Notes under the pieces: model-generated
Database searches by the model: none
What the model was told of the DNA's origin: nothing
What the model saw: only the letters and a program-made list of their open reading frames with translations
Part shown: positions 47,668 through 55,942 of the stretch, one piece after another
How positions within the stretch are numbered: position 1 is the stretch's first letter
How the letters are laid out: each line of letters starts with the position of its first letter
Made by a program: the position numbers and the translations under genes
Assembly (NCBI RefSeq): GCF_002911665.1
Contig: NZ_MTBP01000001.1
Location: 558,001-622,000, forward strand
Origin: Actinomadura rubteroloni
GTDB taxonomy: Bacteria > Actinomycetota > Actinomycetes > Streptosporangiales > Streptosporangiaceae
Length of the DNA stretch: 64,000 nucleotides
Direction: 5' to 3'

Positions 47668-48137
47668 GGATCGGGGTCAGCGGCCACACCAACATCACGC
47701 CCGCGACGGCCGGGCTGGTCTCCCGGGCGCTGCGCGACCTGCTCGCCGGGCAGGACGACGTGACCGGCGTGACGTGCCTCGCGCGCGGCGCGGACCAGGT
47801 GTTCGCGCAGGTCGTGCTGGACGTGGGCGGACGGGTCGAGGTCGTGCTCCCGGCGCGCGACTACCGGGCCGCGAAGGTGGGGCCGGACAACGCCGTGGTG
47901 TTCGACGCGCTGCTCGGCCGCGCGTCCGTCGTCCGGTACGCGCCGTTCGAGACGTCCGGCGACGCGGCGTACATGGCGGCGTCGGAGATGCTCGTCGGGT
48001 CCGTGGAGCGTCTGGTCGCCGTCTGGGACGGGCGTCCGGCGGGCGGGCACGGCGGGACGGCGGACGTCGTCGCGCACGCCCGCGCGGCCGGGCTGCCGGT
48101 GGACGTCGTGTGGCCGGACGGTGCCGCGCGGGGCTAG
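47664..48137 (+). CDS. SLOG-like Rossmannoid protein
   Basis: The 157-residue product begins MRIGVSGHTNITPATAGLVS and continues VTGVTCLARGADQVFAQVVL, GRVEVVLPARDYRA, and VGSVERLVAVWDGRPAGGHG plus GTADVVAHARAAGLPVDVVW. This matches the LOG/DprA-related (SLOG) fold, which binds nucleotides or nucleotide-derived signals. Its start overlaps the stop of the XRE-TPR gene by four bases. Such pairs could form a sensor-regulator unit; that role is inference. The glycine-rich GGTADV phosphate loop is intact. Confidence 0.7.
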   Translation: MRIGVSGHTNITPATAGLVSRALRDLLAGQDDVTGVTCLARGADQVFAQVVLDVGGRVEVVLPARDYRAAKVGPDNAVVFDALLGRASVVRYAPFETSGDAAYMAASEMLVGSVERLVAVWDGRPAGGHGGTADVVAHARAAGLPVDVVWPDGAARG

Positions 48138-48445
48138 GTCGACTTGGTGCAGAGGACGCGGCCGGACGCGGCGTCCTCGATCTCCAGCAGGCCGCCTCTG
48201 CCGTACCTTTCGCACGCGGACCAGCAGGGGACCTCCACCCACTGCGCGTTCTTGCCCTCATGCAGGCAATTGCCTATTTGCGCGGCGGTCGGCCGGGCGC
48301 GGAGCCGTTTCAGCGCCTGGGCGGCCGTCGGCCGCCGGTCGGGGTCCTTGCGCAGGAGTTGTCCGATCAGCGGCGCGAGGTGGCCCGCCTTTTCGGATTC
48401 GGGCACTTCTTCGGTGAGCTCACAGAGGAAGCTTGAATCCCTCAT
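48134..48445 (-). pseudogene. C-terminal remnant of a serine/threonine protein kinase
   Basis: The reading frame gives CELTEEVPESEKAGHLAPLI followed by QLLRKDPDRRPTAAQALKRL, the end of a Hanks-type kinase C-lobe, and then a Cys-containing tail ending in VLCTKST. All catalytic motifs (P-loop, HRD, DFG) are missing; the DNA upstream encodes the GNAT gene. An ATG at 48445 exists but has no good ribosome site and lies within the GNAT gene. It most likely represents a truncated kinase gene; expression as a 103-residue peptide cannot be excluded. Confidence 0.65.
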
Positions 48446-48863
48446 GACTCGGGACGAACCCGAGCGCCGCGCAGAACCGCTGCGCTTCGATCTGCGATTT
48501 GTCCGTCGTGAGCTGGACCAGCGTGCAGCCGCGCGCACGGGCGCGGGCGATCGCGTACGTCACGAGCAGCCGCCCGAACCCGTTGTGCCGGTGGTCCGGA
48601 CGGACGCGGACCGCCTCCAGGTGCGCCCGCTCCGAGCAGTCCCCGCCGAGGTCGGGGATGTAGGTGACCTGGATGCAGCCGACGACCGTCGCGTCCTTCT
48701 CCAGCACCAGCAGCTCGTTGCGCGGGTCGCCGGCCACCGTCTCGAAGGCCCGCACCTGGTCCACGCCGGGCCGGACGGACGCGGGATCGACGGCCTCGTC
48801 GCCGTCCGCCAGCAGCGCGACCAAGGCGGGCAGATCGTCCCGCGTCGCCGTTCGGTAGATCAC
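48420..48863 (-). CDS. GNAT family N-acetyltransferase
   Basis: The 147-residue product has the GNAT fold: an N-terminal IYRTATRDDLPALVALLADG, the strand LLVLEKDATVVGCIQVTYIP, and the acetyl-CoA loop VRVRPDHRHNGFGRLLVTYA (R-x-x-G-x-G/A type, here HRHNGFG). The C-terminal block is CTLVQLTTDKSQIEAQRFC and GFVPSHEGFKLPL. The substrate is unknown. GTG 48863 has only a weak ribosome site. It is immediately upstream of the kinase remnant. Confidence 0.87.
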   Translation of the reverse strand: MIYRTATRDDLPALVALLADGDEAVDPASVRPGVDQVRAFETVAGDPRNELLVLEKDATVVGCIQVTYIPDLGGDCSERAHLEAVRVRPDHRHNGFGRLLVTYAIARARARGCTLVQLTTDKSQIEAQRFCAALGFVPSHEGFKLPL

Positions 48864-48918
48864 GACGGCAGCGTAAGCGCGCCCCGCCGGGCGCGTGGTG
48901 CGAATCGAAGATCTTCGG

Positions 48919-49728
48919 TCACGGCTTGCGCGCGATGCCGCCGTACATCAGGCGCTGGCCGACGGACAGGTCGCCGGTGACGGGCTCGTCCGGACGCCAG
49001 AGCGGCAGCGGCACCACGCCGGGGGCGAGCAGGTCGTGGCCGTCGAAGTAGGCGGTGATCTCCTCGGGCGTGCGGAACCGGCCGGTGCCGAGCATCGCGA
49101 GGTACTTCTTCTCGGCGTCCCGCGACTCGGGGCTGGACGCGCAGAAGTGCGTCACGAACAGGTGGCTGCCGGACGGGACGACGTCCATGAACGTGTCCAC
49201 GATCCGCTGCGGGCCCTCGTCGTCGTGCAGGTGGTGCAGGATCCCGACCAGCATGATCGCGACCGGCTGGTCGAAGTCGATGAGCGCGCGCACGTCCGGG
49301 TCGGCGAGGATCGCCTCCGGCTCGCGCAGGTCCGCCGTGACGACGGTCGTACGGTCGTTCTCCGCGAGCAGCGCCCGTCCGTGGGCCAGCACGATCGGGT
49401 CGTTGTCCACGTACACGACGCGGCAGGACGGGTCGGTCGCCTGCGCCACCTGGTGCGTGTTCTGGACGGTCGGCAGCCCGGACCCGAGGTCGAGGAACTG
49501 CCGGATCCCCGCCTCGCCCGCCAGGTAGCGGACGCCCCGGCCGAGGATCTCCCGGTTGTACGTCGCGACGTCGTAGATCTCCGGGATGACCTTCACGATC
49601 TCGTTCACGAACGCGCGGTCCACCTCGAAGTTGTCCTTGCCGCGCAGGACGACGTCGTAGGTGCGGGCGATGCTCGGCTTGGTGATGTCGATCCCGAGGG
49701 AGGCCCAGTCGCGCTGCTCGTTCACCAT
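48919..49728 (-). CDS. SAM-dependent methyltransferase, DUF574/SAV2177 family
   Basis: The 269-residue product has the characteristic N-terminus ASLGIDITKPSIARTYDVVL and a Rossmann methyltransferase fold: IRQFLDLGSGLPTVQNTHQV (SAM loop), CRVVYVDNDPIVLAHGRAL, ALIDFDQPVAIMLVGILHHL, and a C-terminal YFDGHDLLAPGVVPLPLWRP. The family is very common in actinomycetes; its substrates are not known. ATG 49728 is chosen because of GAGGAGG 8 nt upstream; the frame is open slightly further. Confidence 0.9.
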   Translation of the reverse strand: MVNEQRDWASLGIDITKPSIARTYDVVLRGKDNFEVDRAFVNEIVKVIPEIYDVATYNREILGRGVRYLAGEAGIRQFLDLGSGLPTVQNTHQVAQATDPSCRVVYVDNDPIVLAHGRALLAENDRTTVVTADLREPEAILADPDVRALIDFDQPVAIMLVGILHHLHDDEGPQRIVDTFMDVVPSGSHLFVTHFCASSPESRDAEKKYLAMLGTGRFRTPEEITAYFDGHDLLAPGVVPLPLWRPDEPVTGDLSVGQRLMYGGIARKP

Positions 49729-49875
49729 GTCCGGGTCCTCCTCGGGGCCGCTGTGCAATTTGTCCCAGGGTGACGGAGAACGGCACCCATGGGCGCATCG
49801 TAGGCAGGGCCGTCCGCGCCCGTCCCGCGAACAGGGATCTTGCGCGCGTTCCGGTCAGCGCGCGGCGCGCTCAGG

Positions 49876-50241
49876 TCAGCCCGGCAGCGCGTAGCCCGGG
49901 ATCGACGGCCAGCGGACGGTCATCACGACCGACTCCTCCTCGGCCTCCCACGAGTGGTCCACGCCGCGCGCCCAGACGCAGTAGTCGCCCTGCTCGGTGA
50001 GGACGACGTCCTCGCCCGGGAACTCCAGCCGGAACCGTCCCGAGATCAGCACCAGCAGCGCCGTCCGCCGCTCGCCGCGCGCCCAGTCCGCGCGCCGGTC
50101 GCCCTTGCGGTGGACGCCCCACTTGATCTCGACGTCCGCGCTGTGCCGGATGTCCCCGGGCGTCTTGAAGTGCCCGAGCAGCCAGCCGCGATCGCCCGCG
50201 GCGTCGTCCGCCGCCTTCCCGACGTAGATCCTGTCGCCCAC
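49876..50241 (-). CDS. Small cupin-like protein
   Basis: The 121-residue product has a beta-rich cupin-like layout: GWLLGHFKTPGDIRHSADVE, WGVHRKGDRRADWARGERRT, ALLVLISGRFRLEFPGED and GDYCVWARGVDHSWEAEEES. His residues in the two last blocks could bind a metal, but the classical cupin motif is degenerate. Function unknown. GTG 50241 has a weak ribosome site. It is unlinked to the methyltransferase upstream of it by strand spacing only (117-bp region between them). Confidence 0.65.
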   Translation of the reverse strand: MGDRIYVGKAADDAAGDRGWLLGHFKTPGDIRHSADVEIKWGVHRKGDRRADWARGERRTALLVLISGRFRLEFPGEDVVLTEQGDYCVWARGVDHSWEAEEESVVMTVRWPSIPGYALPG

Positions 50242-50260
50242 GGACGGCGACTCTATTCCG

Positions 50261-52678
50261 TCAGGACGGACGCTGATGCGCGAATCCGTCGCCCACGACG
50301 GCCGCCAGCATCAGGTACGCCTCGCGCGTCGGCGGGGCCAGCGCGTCCAGCTCGACCTCCGCGCCCTCCTCCAGGTGGTCGTCGTACGGGATGCGGACGA
50401 CGGCGCGGCAGCGGCTCTCGAAATGCGCTTGGAGCTTGTCCAGGTCGACCTGGCTGCGCGTCCGGTTCCGCACCATCGACAGCACGACGACGCCGTTGCG
50501 GACGAGATGGCCGTGGTCGTGCGCCTCCAGCCAGTCGAGCGTCGCGCTCGCCGAGCGGGCGCCGTCCACCGACGGGGAGCTGACGAGGACGAGCTGGTCC
50601 GCCAGCGCCAGCACGCCCGCCATCGCCGAGTGCAGCAGGCCCGTCCCGCAGTCGGTGATGCAGATCGAGTAGAACCGCTCCAGCACGACGGCGACGGCCG
50701 CGTAGTCGTCCGCGCTGAACGCCTCGCTGACCGCCGGGTCGCGGTCGGACGCCAGCACTTCGAGCCGCGCCGCGTTCTGCGACGTGAACGCCCGGACGTC
50801 GGCGTACCGCTGGATCTCGTCGCGGTTGTTCAGCAGGTCGCGGACGGTCGCCGCCGTCTCCAGCCGCACCTTGTCCGACAGCGTGCCGCGGTCGGGGTTG
50901 GCGTCCACGGCGATGACGCGGTCGCCGCGCAGCGAGCCGAGCATCGAGCCGAGGCCCGTCGTGGTCGTCGTCTTGCCGACGCCGCCCTTCAGCGACATCA
51001 CCGCGACCCGGTGGTGGCCGCCCGCGACGGCCGCGCGGGCGCGCTCGATGAGGTCCTTGCGGCGCAGCTCGGTCTGGGACTCGCCTGGGACGATGTTGCC
51101 GCCGCTGGCCTTGTAGACCGCGCGGCGCCAGCCGCCGGCCGGGACGATGCGCCGCTCGCCGAGCAGGTTCTCCGAGCTGAGGCTCTCCGCGGACTGCGGC
51201 GCGGGCGGAGCGCCCGTCTGCGGATACCCGCCCTGCACCGGCTGCCCCGGCTGCGGCGCGTACGCCTGCCCCGGCGGCGGACCGGGCGGCTGGCCGTAGC
51301 CCGGATAGGGCGGAAGCTGGTCGAGCGGCGGCGCCCCCGCCGCGTCGAACCCGGGCGCGCCCGGCCCGTCGAACTGCGGCGCGCCGGGCGGCGGACCGTC
51401 GAACGGCGCGCCGGGACCGGGCCCTCCCGGACCAGCCGGCGGACCGTCGAACGGCGGCGCACCCGGGCCAGGCCGCCCATCGAACGGCGCGCCCGAACCG
51501 GACGGCATACCGGGGCCGGGCGCTCCCGGACCGGGCGGCGGCCCGTTGAACGGGGCGCCAGGACCAGGCGGAATGCCGGGACCGGGCGCACCGGGCCGGG
51601 GCGGCGGCCCGTCGAACTGCGGCGCGCCGGGAGGCGGCGGGCCATCGAACGGAGGCGCGCCGGGACCAGGCGGGACGCCGGGGCCGGGCGCACCGGGCCG
51701 GGGCGGCGGCCCGTCGAACTGCGGCGCGCCGGGCGGCGGGCCATCGAACGGCGGGGCCCCAGGACCAGGCGGAACGCCGCGACCGGGCGCTCCCGGACCA
51801 GGCGGCGGGCCATCGAACGGTGGGGCGCCGGGACCGGGCGGGACGCCACGACCGGGCGCTCCCGGACCGGGCGGCGGCCCGTCGAACTGCGGCGGGCCGT
51901 CGAACGGCGCGCCGGGCGGGGGCGGGCCGTTGAACGGTGGGGCGCCGGGGCCGGGGGGCGGGCCGACGCGAGGGTCGTAGGGCGGGAGGCCCGGGGGCGG
52001 GGGTGCGCCGGGGCCGGGGGGCGGGGGCGCGTTGAACGGGGCGCCCGGGGGCGGCGCCTGGGGGAACGGCGGGGCGGGCGGGGCGCCGGTGAACGGCGGC
52101 GGGCCGCCGGTGAAGGGCTGCGGCGGGAGCGGGGCCGCGCCGGTGACCGTCGCGTCGTCGGCGAACGGCGGGGGCGCGGCGAACGGCGGCGGCGCGCCGG
52201 GGCCGCCCTCGGGCTCCACGGCGGTCGCCTCGTCGGCGGGCGGCTCCGGCGCGGCGGGACCGGACGGCGGTGCGGGCCACGCCGCGTACGGCGGGTCGTC
52301 GGGCGTCTGGGTGGCGTCGTCGTCGAAGGAGCGTTCCTCGCCGGGAGGCGGCGGCGTCCCCATGAACGGCGCGGGGTCCACCGCGTAGGGCGGCGGCGCG
52401 AGCGGTGCGCCGTACGGCGGCAGCCCGGAGCCCTCGGGTGGTCCCGACTGCCCGAAGTCCTGCGGCGGACGGCCCGGACCGGCGGAGGGCGGCGCGGCCG
52501 GCGGCGGCGCGGCGAGCCAGGGGTTGGCGGCGGGCTCGTCGCCCTCGTCCTCGGGGGCGGCGGGGGCGGACGGCGCGGGGTTCAGCTTGCCGGTCGGGGG
52601 TTCGGGGTCTCCGCTCATGGCGTCCAGCGACGCGAGGCGCTCCTCCAGGGAACGTCCGTCGTGATCGTTCCTTGCCAC
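50261..52678 (-). CDS. Proline-rich MinD/ParA-like ATPase (EspI-like)
   Basis: The 805-residue product has three parts. The first about 30 residues include DGRSLEERLASLDAMSGD. Then comes a Pro/Gly/Ala-rich region to about residue 500 with many GPGAPPFDGPPP-type units. A deviant-Walker ATPase domain occupies about 550-800: VMSLKGGVGKTTTTTGLGSM near 560, RVIAVDANPDRGTLSDKV, and later CITDCGTGLLHSAMAGVL and RIPYDDHLEEG. This layout matches EspI-type ATPases associated with type VII secretion and other actinobacterial MinD-like proteins. No type VII core gene is in the window. GTG 52678 follows GGGGAGA. Confidence 0.85.
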   Translation of the reverse strand: MARNDHDGRSLEERLASLDAMSGDPEPPTGKLNPAPSAPAAPEDEGDEPAANPWLAAPPPAAPPSAGPGRPPQDFGQSGPPEGSGLPPYGAPLAPPPYAVDPAPFMGTPPPPGEERSFDDDATQTPDDPPYAAWPAPPSGPAAPEPPADEATAVEPEGGPGAPPPFAAPPPFADDATVTGAAPLPPQPFTGGPPPFTGAPPAPPFPQAPPPGAPFNAPPPPGPGAPPPPGLPPYDPRVGPPPGPGAPPFNGPPPPGAPFDGPPQFDGPPPGPGAPGRGVPPGPGAPPFDGPPPGPGAPGRGVPPGPGAPPFDGPPPGAPQFDGPPPRPGAPGPGVPPGPGAPPFDGPPPPGAPQFDGPPPRPGAPGPGIPPGPGAPFNGPPPGPGAPGPGMPSGSGAPFDGRPGPGAPPFDGPPAGPGGPGPGAPFDGPPPGAPQFDGPGAPGFDAAGAPPLDQLPPYPGYGQPPGPPPGQAYAPQPGQPVQGGYPQTGAPPAPQSAESLSSENLLGERRIVPAGGWRRAVYKASGGNIVPGESQTELRRKDLIERARAAVAGGHHRVAVMSLKGGVGKTTTTTGLGSMLGSLRGDRVIAVDANPDRGTLSDKVRLETAATVRDLLNNRDEIQRYADVRAFTSQNAARLEVLASDRDPAVSEAFSADDYAAVAVVLERFYSICITDCGTGLLHSAMAGVLALADQLVLVSSPSVDGARSASATLDWLEAHDHGHLVRNGVVVLSMVRNRTRSQVDLDKLQAHFESRCRAVVRIPYDDHLEEGAEVELDALAPPTREAYLMLAAVVGDGFAHQRPS
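51360..52060. repeat. Low-complexity tandem repeats in the proline-rich coding region
   Basis: The DNA for the Pro-rich part of the MinD-like gene consists of many related 30-70 bp units rich in GGCGG, GGGCG and CCGGG. They encode GPGAPGRGVPPGPGAPPFDG-like strings. The units differ in length and sequence, so this is a coding minisatellite, not a CRISPR array. Confidence 0.8.
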
Positions 52679-52871
52679 CGTCTCTCCCCTCGGCCATGCT
52701 CTCAACGATCATTAGCGGAGTAGGTCAGCATCGCCCCAACGGCAGGATACCCGTCGGCAAAAGGCCCGGATCGCGACCGCAAAGCCGGGTCGGCAACGTC
52801 TCATATCCGGACGGGGAAGGGAAATCGACGGGCCGGTTCGTCCTGCTGGGCGGCCCGGTAGCGTGAGCGGT

Positions 52872-53831
52872 ATGCGCGCCATCGTGATCCGTGAACCGGG
52901 GGACGCCGACGTCCTCGAATGGACGCAGGTCCCCGATCCGGAACCGCAGCCGGGCGAGGTCGTCGTGGCCGTCGCGGCGGCCGGGGTGAATCGTGCGGAC
53001 GTCCTCCAGCGGCTGGGCTTCTACCCGCCCCCGCCGGGCGCCCCCGACTACCCGGGCCTGGAGGTCTCCGGGACGGTCGAGAGGATCGGCCCCGGCGTGA
53101 CCGGCTGGGCGGTCGGCGACCCGGTCTGCGCACTGCTCGCGGGCGGGGGATACGCGGAGAAGGTGGCGGTTCCGGCGGGCCAGCTCATGCCCGTCCCGAA
53201 AGGCGTGGACCTGGTGGCCGCCGCCGCGCTCCCGGAAGTCGTCTGCACCGTCTTCTCGAACGTCTTCCAGATCGCGGACCTGAAAGAGGGCGAATCTTTC
53301 CTCGTCCACGGCGGCGGCAGCGGCATCGGGACGATGGCGATCCAGCTCGCCCGCGCGAAGGGCGCCGGACGGATCGCCTGCACGGTCGGCGGCGAGCGCA
53401 AGGCCGAGGCGTGCCGGGCGCTCGGCGCGGACGTCGCGATCAACTACCGCACCGACGACTTCGTCGCGCACGGCCCCTTCGACGTCATCCTGGACAATAT
53501 GGGCGCGGCGTATCTTCCCCGGAACGTCACGGCGCTCGCGACCGGCGGACGGCTCGTCGTCATCGGGATGCAGGGCGGCGCGACGGGCGAGCTGGACCTC
53601 GGCGCGCTGCTGTCCCGGCGGGCGTCCGTCCACGCGACGGGCCTGCGCGCCCGTCCGGTCGCCGAGAAGGCGGCGGTCGTCGCCGGGGCGGTCGAGCACG
53701 TGTGGCCGCTGCTGGCGGCGGGGAAGGTGCGCCCGGTGGTCGACCGGACGGTCCGGATGGCGGAGGCGCCCCTCGCGCACCGCCTGCTGGAGGAGAGCGG
53801 CCACGTCGGCAAGATTTTGCTGGTCGTCTGA
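52872..53831 (+). CDS. NAD(P)H:quinone oxidoreductase (zeta-crystallin/PIG3-like)
   Basis: The 319-residue MDR-family enzyme lacks the zinc-binding cysteines. It starts MRAIVIREPGDADVLEWTQV and has NRADVLQRLGFYPPPPGAPD (a PIG3-type block), the NADPH loop FLVHGGGSGIGTMAIQLARA and a C-terminal LLEESGHVGKILLVV. It should reduce quinones with NADPH. ATG 52872 is preferred by comparison with the family start; a GTG at 52863 is in frame and the upstream site is weak. The bpa gene starts 10 bp after its stop. Confidence 0.9.
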   Translation: MRAIVIREPGDADVLEWTQVPDPEPQPGEVVVAVAAAGVNRADVLQRLGFYPPPPGAPDYPGLEVSGTVERIGPGVTGWAVGDPVCALLAGGGYAEKVAVPAGQLMPVPKGVDLVAAAALPEVVCTVFSNVFQIADLKEGESFLVHGGGSGIGTMAIQLARAKGAGRIACTVGGERKAEACRALGADVAINYRTDDFVAHGPFDVILDNMGAAYLPRNVTALATGGRLVVIGMQGGATGELDLGALLSRRASVHATGLRARPVAEKAAVVAGAVEHVWPLLAAGKVRPVVDRTVRMAEAPLAHRLLEESGHVGKILLVV

Positions 53832-53841
53832 GAGAGGGATT

Positions 53842-54375
53842 ATGAGCGAGCCATCGCAGGAGAACGAGCAGGAGCCGCAGGTCCTCGTCGTGGGCCCGAA
53901 CGGCATCGCGCTCGGCGGCGCCGGCGAGGACGGCGGCGAGAAGTCCGTCGCCGAGATGGTCGAGCAGCCCGCCAAGGTCATGCGGATCGGCGGGATGATC
54001 CGGCAACTGCTGGACGAGGTGAAGGCCGCCCCGCTGGACGAGGCGAGCCGGGCGCGGCTGCGCGAGATCCACCAGTCGTCCATCCAGGAGCTGAAGGACG
54101 GTCTCGCGCCGGAGCTGGTGAGCGAGCTGGAGCGGCTGTCGCTGCCGTTCACCGAGGGGCAGGTGCCGAGCGAGGGCGAGCTGCGGATCGCGCAGGCCCA
54201 GCTCGTCGGCTGGCTGGAGGGCCTGTTCCACGGCATCCAGACGACGCTGTTCGCGCAGCAGATGGCGGCGCGGGCGCAACTGGAGCAGATGCGGCGCGCA
54301 CTGCCCGCGGGGATGGTGCCGGGCGGGCAGGACGAGCAGCAGCCGCCGTCCCGGACGTCCGGTCCCTACCTCTAG
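53842..54375 (+). CDS. bpa: Bacterial proteasome activator
   Basis: The 177-residue product is a helical-bundle protein: VMRIGGMIRQLLDEVKAAPL, LREIHQSSIQELKDGLAPEL, LAQAQ-type helices with QAQLVGWLEGLFHGIQTTLF and a Gln-rich last helix. The C-terminus ends in SGPYL, matching the short C-terminal activation motif (GQYL in mycobacteria) with which Bpa docks into the 20S proteasome alpha ring. It forms ring oligomers and opens the gate in an ATP-independent way. ATG 53842 follows GAGAGAGGG. Its stop overlaps the convergent HAD gene by 4 bp. Confidence 0.93.
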   Translation: MSEPSQENEQEPQVLVVGPNGIALGGAGEDGGEKSVAEMVEQPAKVMRIGGMIRQLLDEVKAAPLDEASRARLREIHQSSIQELKDGLAPELVSELERLSLPFTEGQVPSEGELRIAQAQLVGWLEGLFHGIQTTLFAQQMAARAQLEQMRRALPAGMVPGGQDEQQPPSRTSGPYL

Positions 54376-55178
54376 GGGAACAGGCGCTCGATGACCTGGG
54401 CGACGCCGTCCTCGTCGTTGCGGGCGGTCGTCGCGGTGACGGCCGCCAGCACGAGCGGATGGGCGTTCGCGACGCCGTAGGACGTGCCCGCCCAGGTCAG
54501 CATCGGCAGGTCGTTGGGCATGTCGCCGAACGCGACGACGTCGGCGGCGCAGAGTCCCTGCTCGGCGCACAGGCGGGCGAGCGCGCTGGCCTTGGTGACG
54601 CCGTGCGCGCTCATCTCCAGCAGCCCGCGCCCGGACGAGTGCGTGACGGTCACGAGATCGCCCACCGCCTTCTCGGCGGCCGCGGCGAGTTCGTCGGGAT
54701 GCGCGGTGGGGTGGAACGCGAGCAGTTTCGCGCCGCCCTCGCTGACGAGCGCGGGGCCGTCCACCACCGTTCCGCCGAGGGATTCGGCGTCGATGCGGCC
54801 GAGCACGAACCGCGACTCGAACACGAACCCGGACGGATACTCGACGGCGAACCGCAGCTCCGGGTCGGCGGCGCGGAGCCGGTCCACGACGGTGGCGAGC
54901 GTCGCGGGGTCGATGAGCCGCGCGCCGAGCACCTTCTCGGCGTGCAGGTCGTAGAGGACGGCCCCGTTCGCGCAGATCGAGACGCCCCGGTGGCCGAGCG
55001 CGGCGGCGATGTCGGTCATCCAGCGCGGCGGACGGCCGGTGACGAGAACGAGCGTCGCGCCGGCGCGTTCGACGCGCGCGAGTGCGGCCACGGTGCGGTC
55101 GGAGATCGTGCCGTCGGAGCGGACGATCGTGCCGTCGAGGTCCGTGGCGATCAGCCGGGGCGGGTGCGTCGTCACCAC
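54372..55178 (-). CDS. HAD-superfamily (Cof-type) phosphatase
   Basis: The 268-residue product has the HAD motifs LIATDLDGTIVRSDG (nucleophile Asp), LVLVTGRPPRWMTDIAAALG (motif II), and FGDMPNDLPMLTWAG (motif IV), with GVTKASALARLC carrying the motif III Lys. The C2-type cap lies between motifs II and III. It should dephosphorylate a small phosphorylated metabolite. GTG 55178 is chosen because AGGGG lies upstream; GTG 55175 directly follows. It is divergent from the class F sortase gene. Confidence 0.9.
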   Translation of the reverse strand: MVTTHPPRLIATDLDGTIVRSDGTISDRTVAALARVERAGATLVLVTGRPPRWMTDIAAALGHRGVSICANGAVLYDLHAEKVLGARLIDPATLATVVDRLRAADPELRFAVEYPSGFVFESRFVLGRIDAESLGGTVVDGPALVSEGGAKLLAFHPTAHPDELAAAAEKAVGDLVTVTHSSGRGLLEMSAHGVTKASALARLCAEQGLCAADVVAFGDMPNDLPMLTWAGTSYGVANAHPLVLAAVTATTARNDEDGVAQVIERLFP

Positions 55179-55281
55179 CGGAACATACCCCTCATCTGCA
55201 CTATTTCCCACCACGTCACTCGACGGCACCATTCGGACGGTACCGTCCCCGGCAGGATTCCGATTCCGGACGGGGGTGGCG

Positions 55282-55908
55282 ATGGGCGTTCCAGGCCGTC
55301 AGATAGCTCTCGCCGTCGGCGCCGTCGGCATCGGCGCGGCGGTCCTGTTCGCCGTCGTCCCGTCGGACCCGGCGGCCCCGCCCGCGCCGGGGCCGAGCTC
55401 GACCGGACGGATCGTGCCCGCCACCGTCGCGCCGCTGCCGCCGTCCACGCCCGTCCGGCTGGACGTGCCGCGCATCGGCGTCCGGACGGCCCTGATGAAG
55501 CTCGCCAAGAACCCCGACCGGACCGTCGAGACGCCGCCGCTCAGCCGCGCCGGTGAGGCCGGGTGGTACCGGCTCGGCCCGGCGCCGGGCAGCCGGGGCG
55601 CCGCCGTGATCATCGGGCATGTCGACTCGCAGCGCGGGCCGGCCGTGTTCTACCGGCTCGGGGAGCTGCGGCCGGGTGACCGGTTCAGCGTCCGGCGCGC
55701 CGACGGGAGCACCGCCGTGTTCCGCGTCGACTCGGTCGAACGCGTCGCCAAAGACCGCTTCCCGACCGAGCGCGTCTACGCCGACCCGGGCTATCCGGCC
55801 ATCCGGTTGATCACCTGCGGCGGCCGGTTCGACCGGGGAACCGGGCACTACGTCGACAACGTCATCGCCTACGGGCACCTCCTGCGCGCGTCCGCCGCGA
55901 CGCGGTGA
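55282..55908 (+). CDS. Class F sortase
   Basis: The 208-residue product has one N-terminal membrane helix (about 6-25: QIALAVGAVGIGAAVLFAVV), a Pro-rich linker and a sortase barrel. GAAVIIGHVDSQRGPAVFYR holds the catalytic His region, IRLITCGGRFDRGTGHYVDN the catalytic Cys and the Arg (R in DRGTGHY follows). The TCGG-FD block is the class F signature of actinobacteria. Its substrates are unknown. ATG 55282 is preceded by GGGGGTGGC. A GT2 gene follows 34 bp after its stop. Confidence 0.9.
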   Translation: MGVPGRQIALAVGAVGIGAAVLFAVVPSDPAAPPAPGPSSTGRIVPATVAPLPPSTPVRLDVPRIGVRTALMKLAKNPDRTVETPPLSRAGEAGWYRLGPAPGSRGAAVIIGHVDSQRGPAVFYRLGELRPGDRFSVRRADGSTAVFRVDSVERVAKDRFPTERVYADPGYPAIRLITCGGRFDRGTGHYVDNVIAYGHLLRASAATR

Positions 55909-55942
55909 CATTCGTGTGATTCCCGGCGCTGTCGGAGATGAG

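Noticed and set aside
51400..52000. Regular repeats considered as a CRISPR array
   Set aside because: Unit lengths vary, there are no unique spacers, the repeats are in frame within a coding region, and there are no cas genes.
50276..52723. Rightward frame of 815 codons opposite the MinD-like gene
   Set aside because: Shadow of the proline-rich repeats; the reverse strand encodes an intact KGGVGKTT ATPase.
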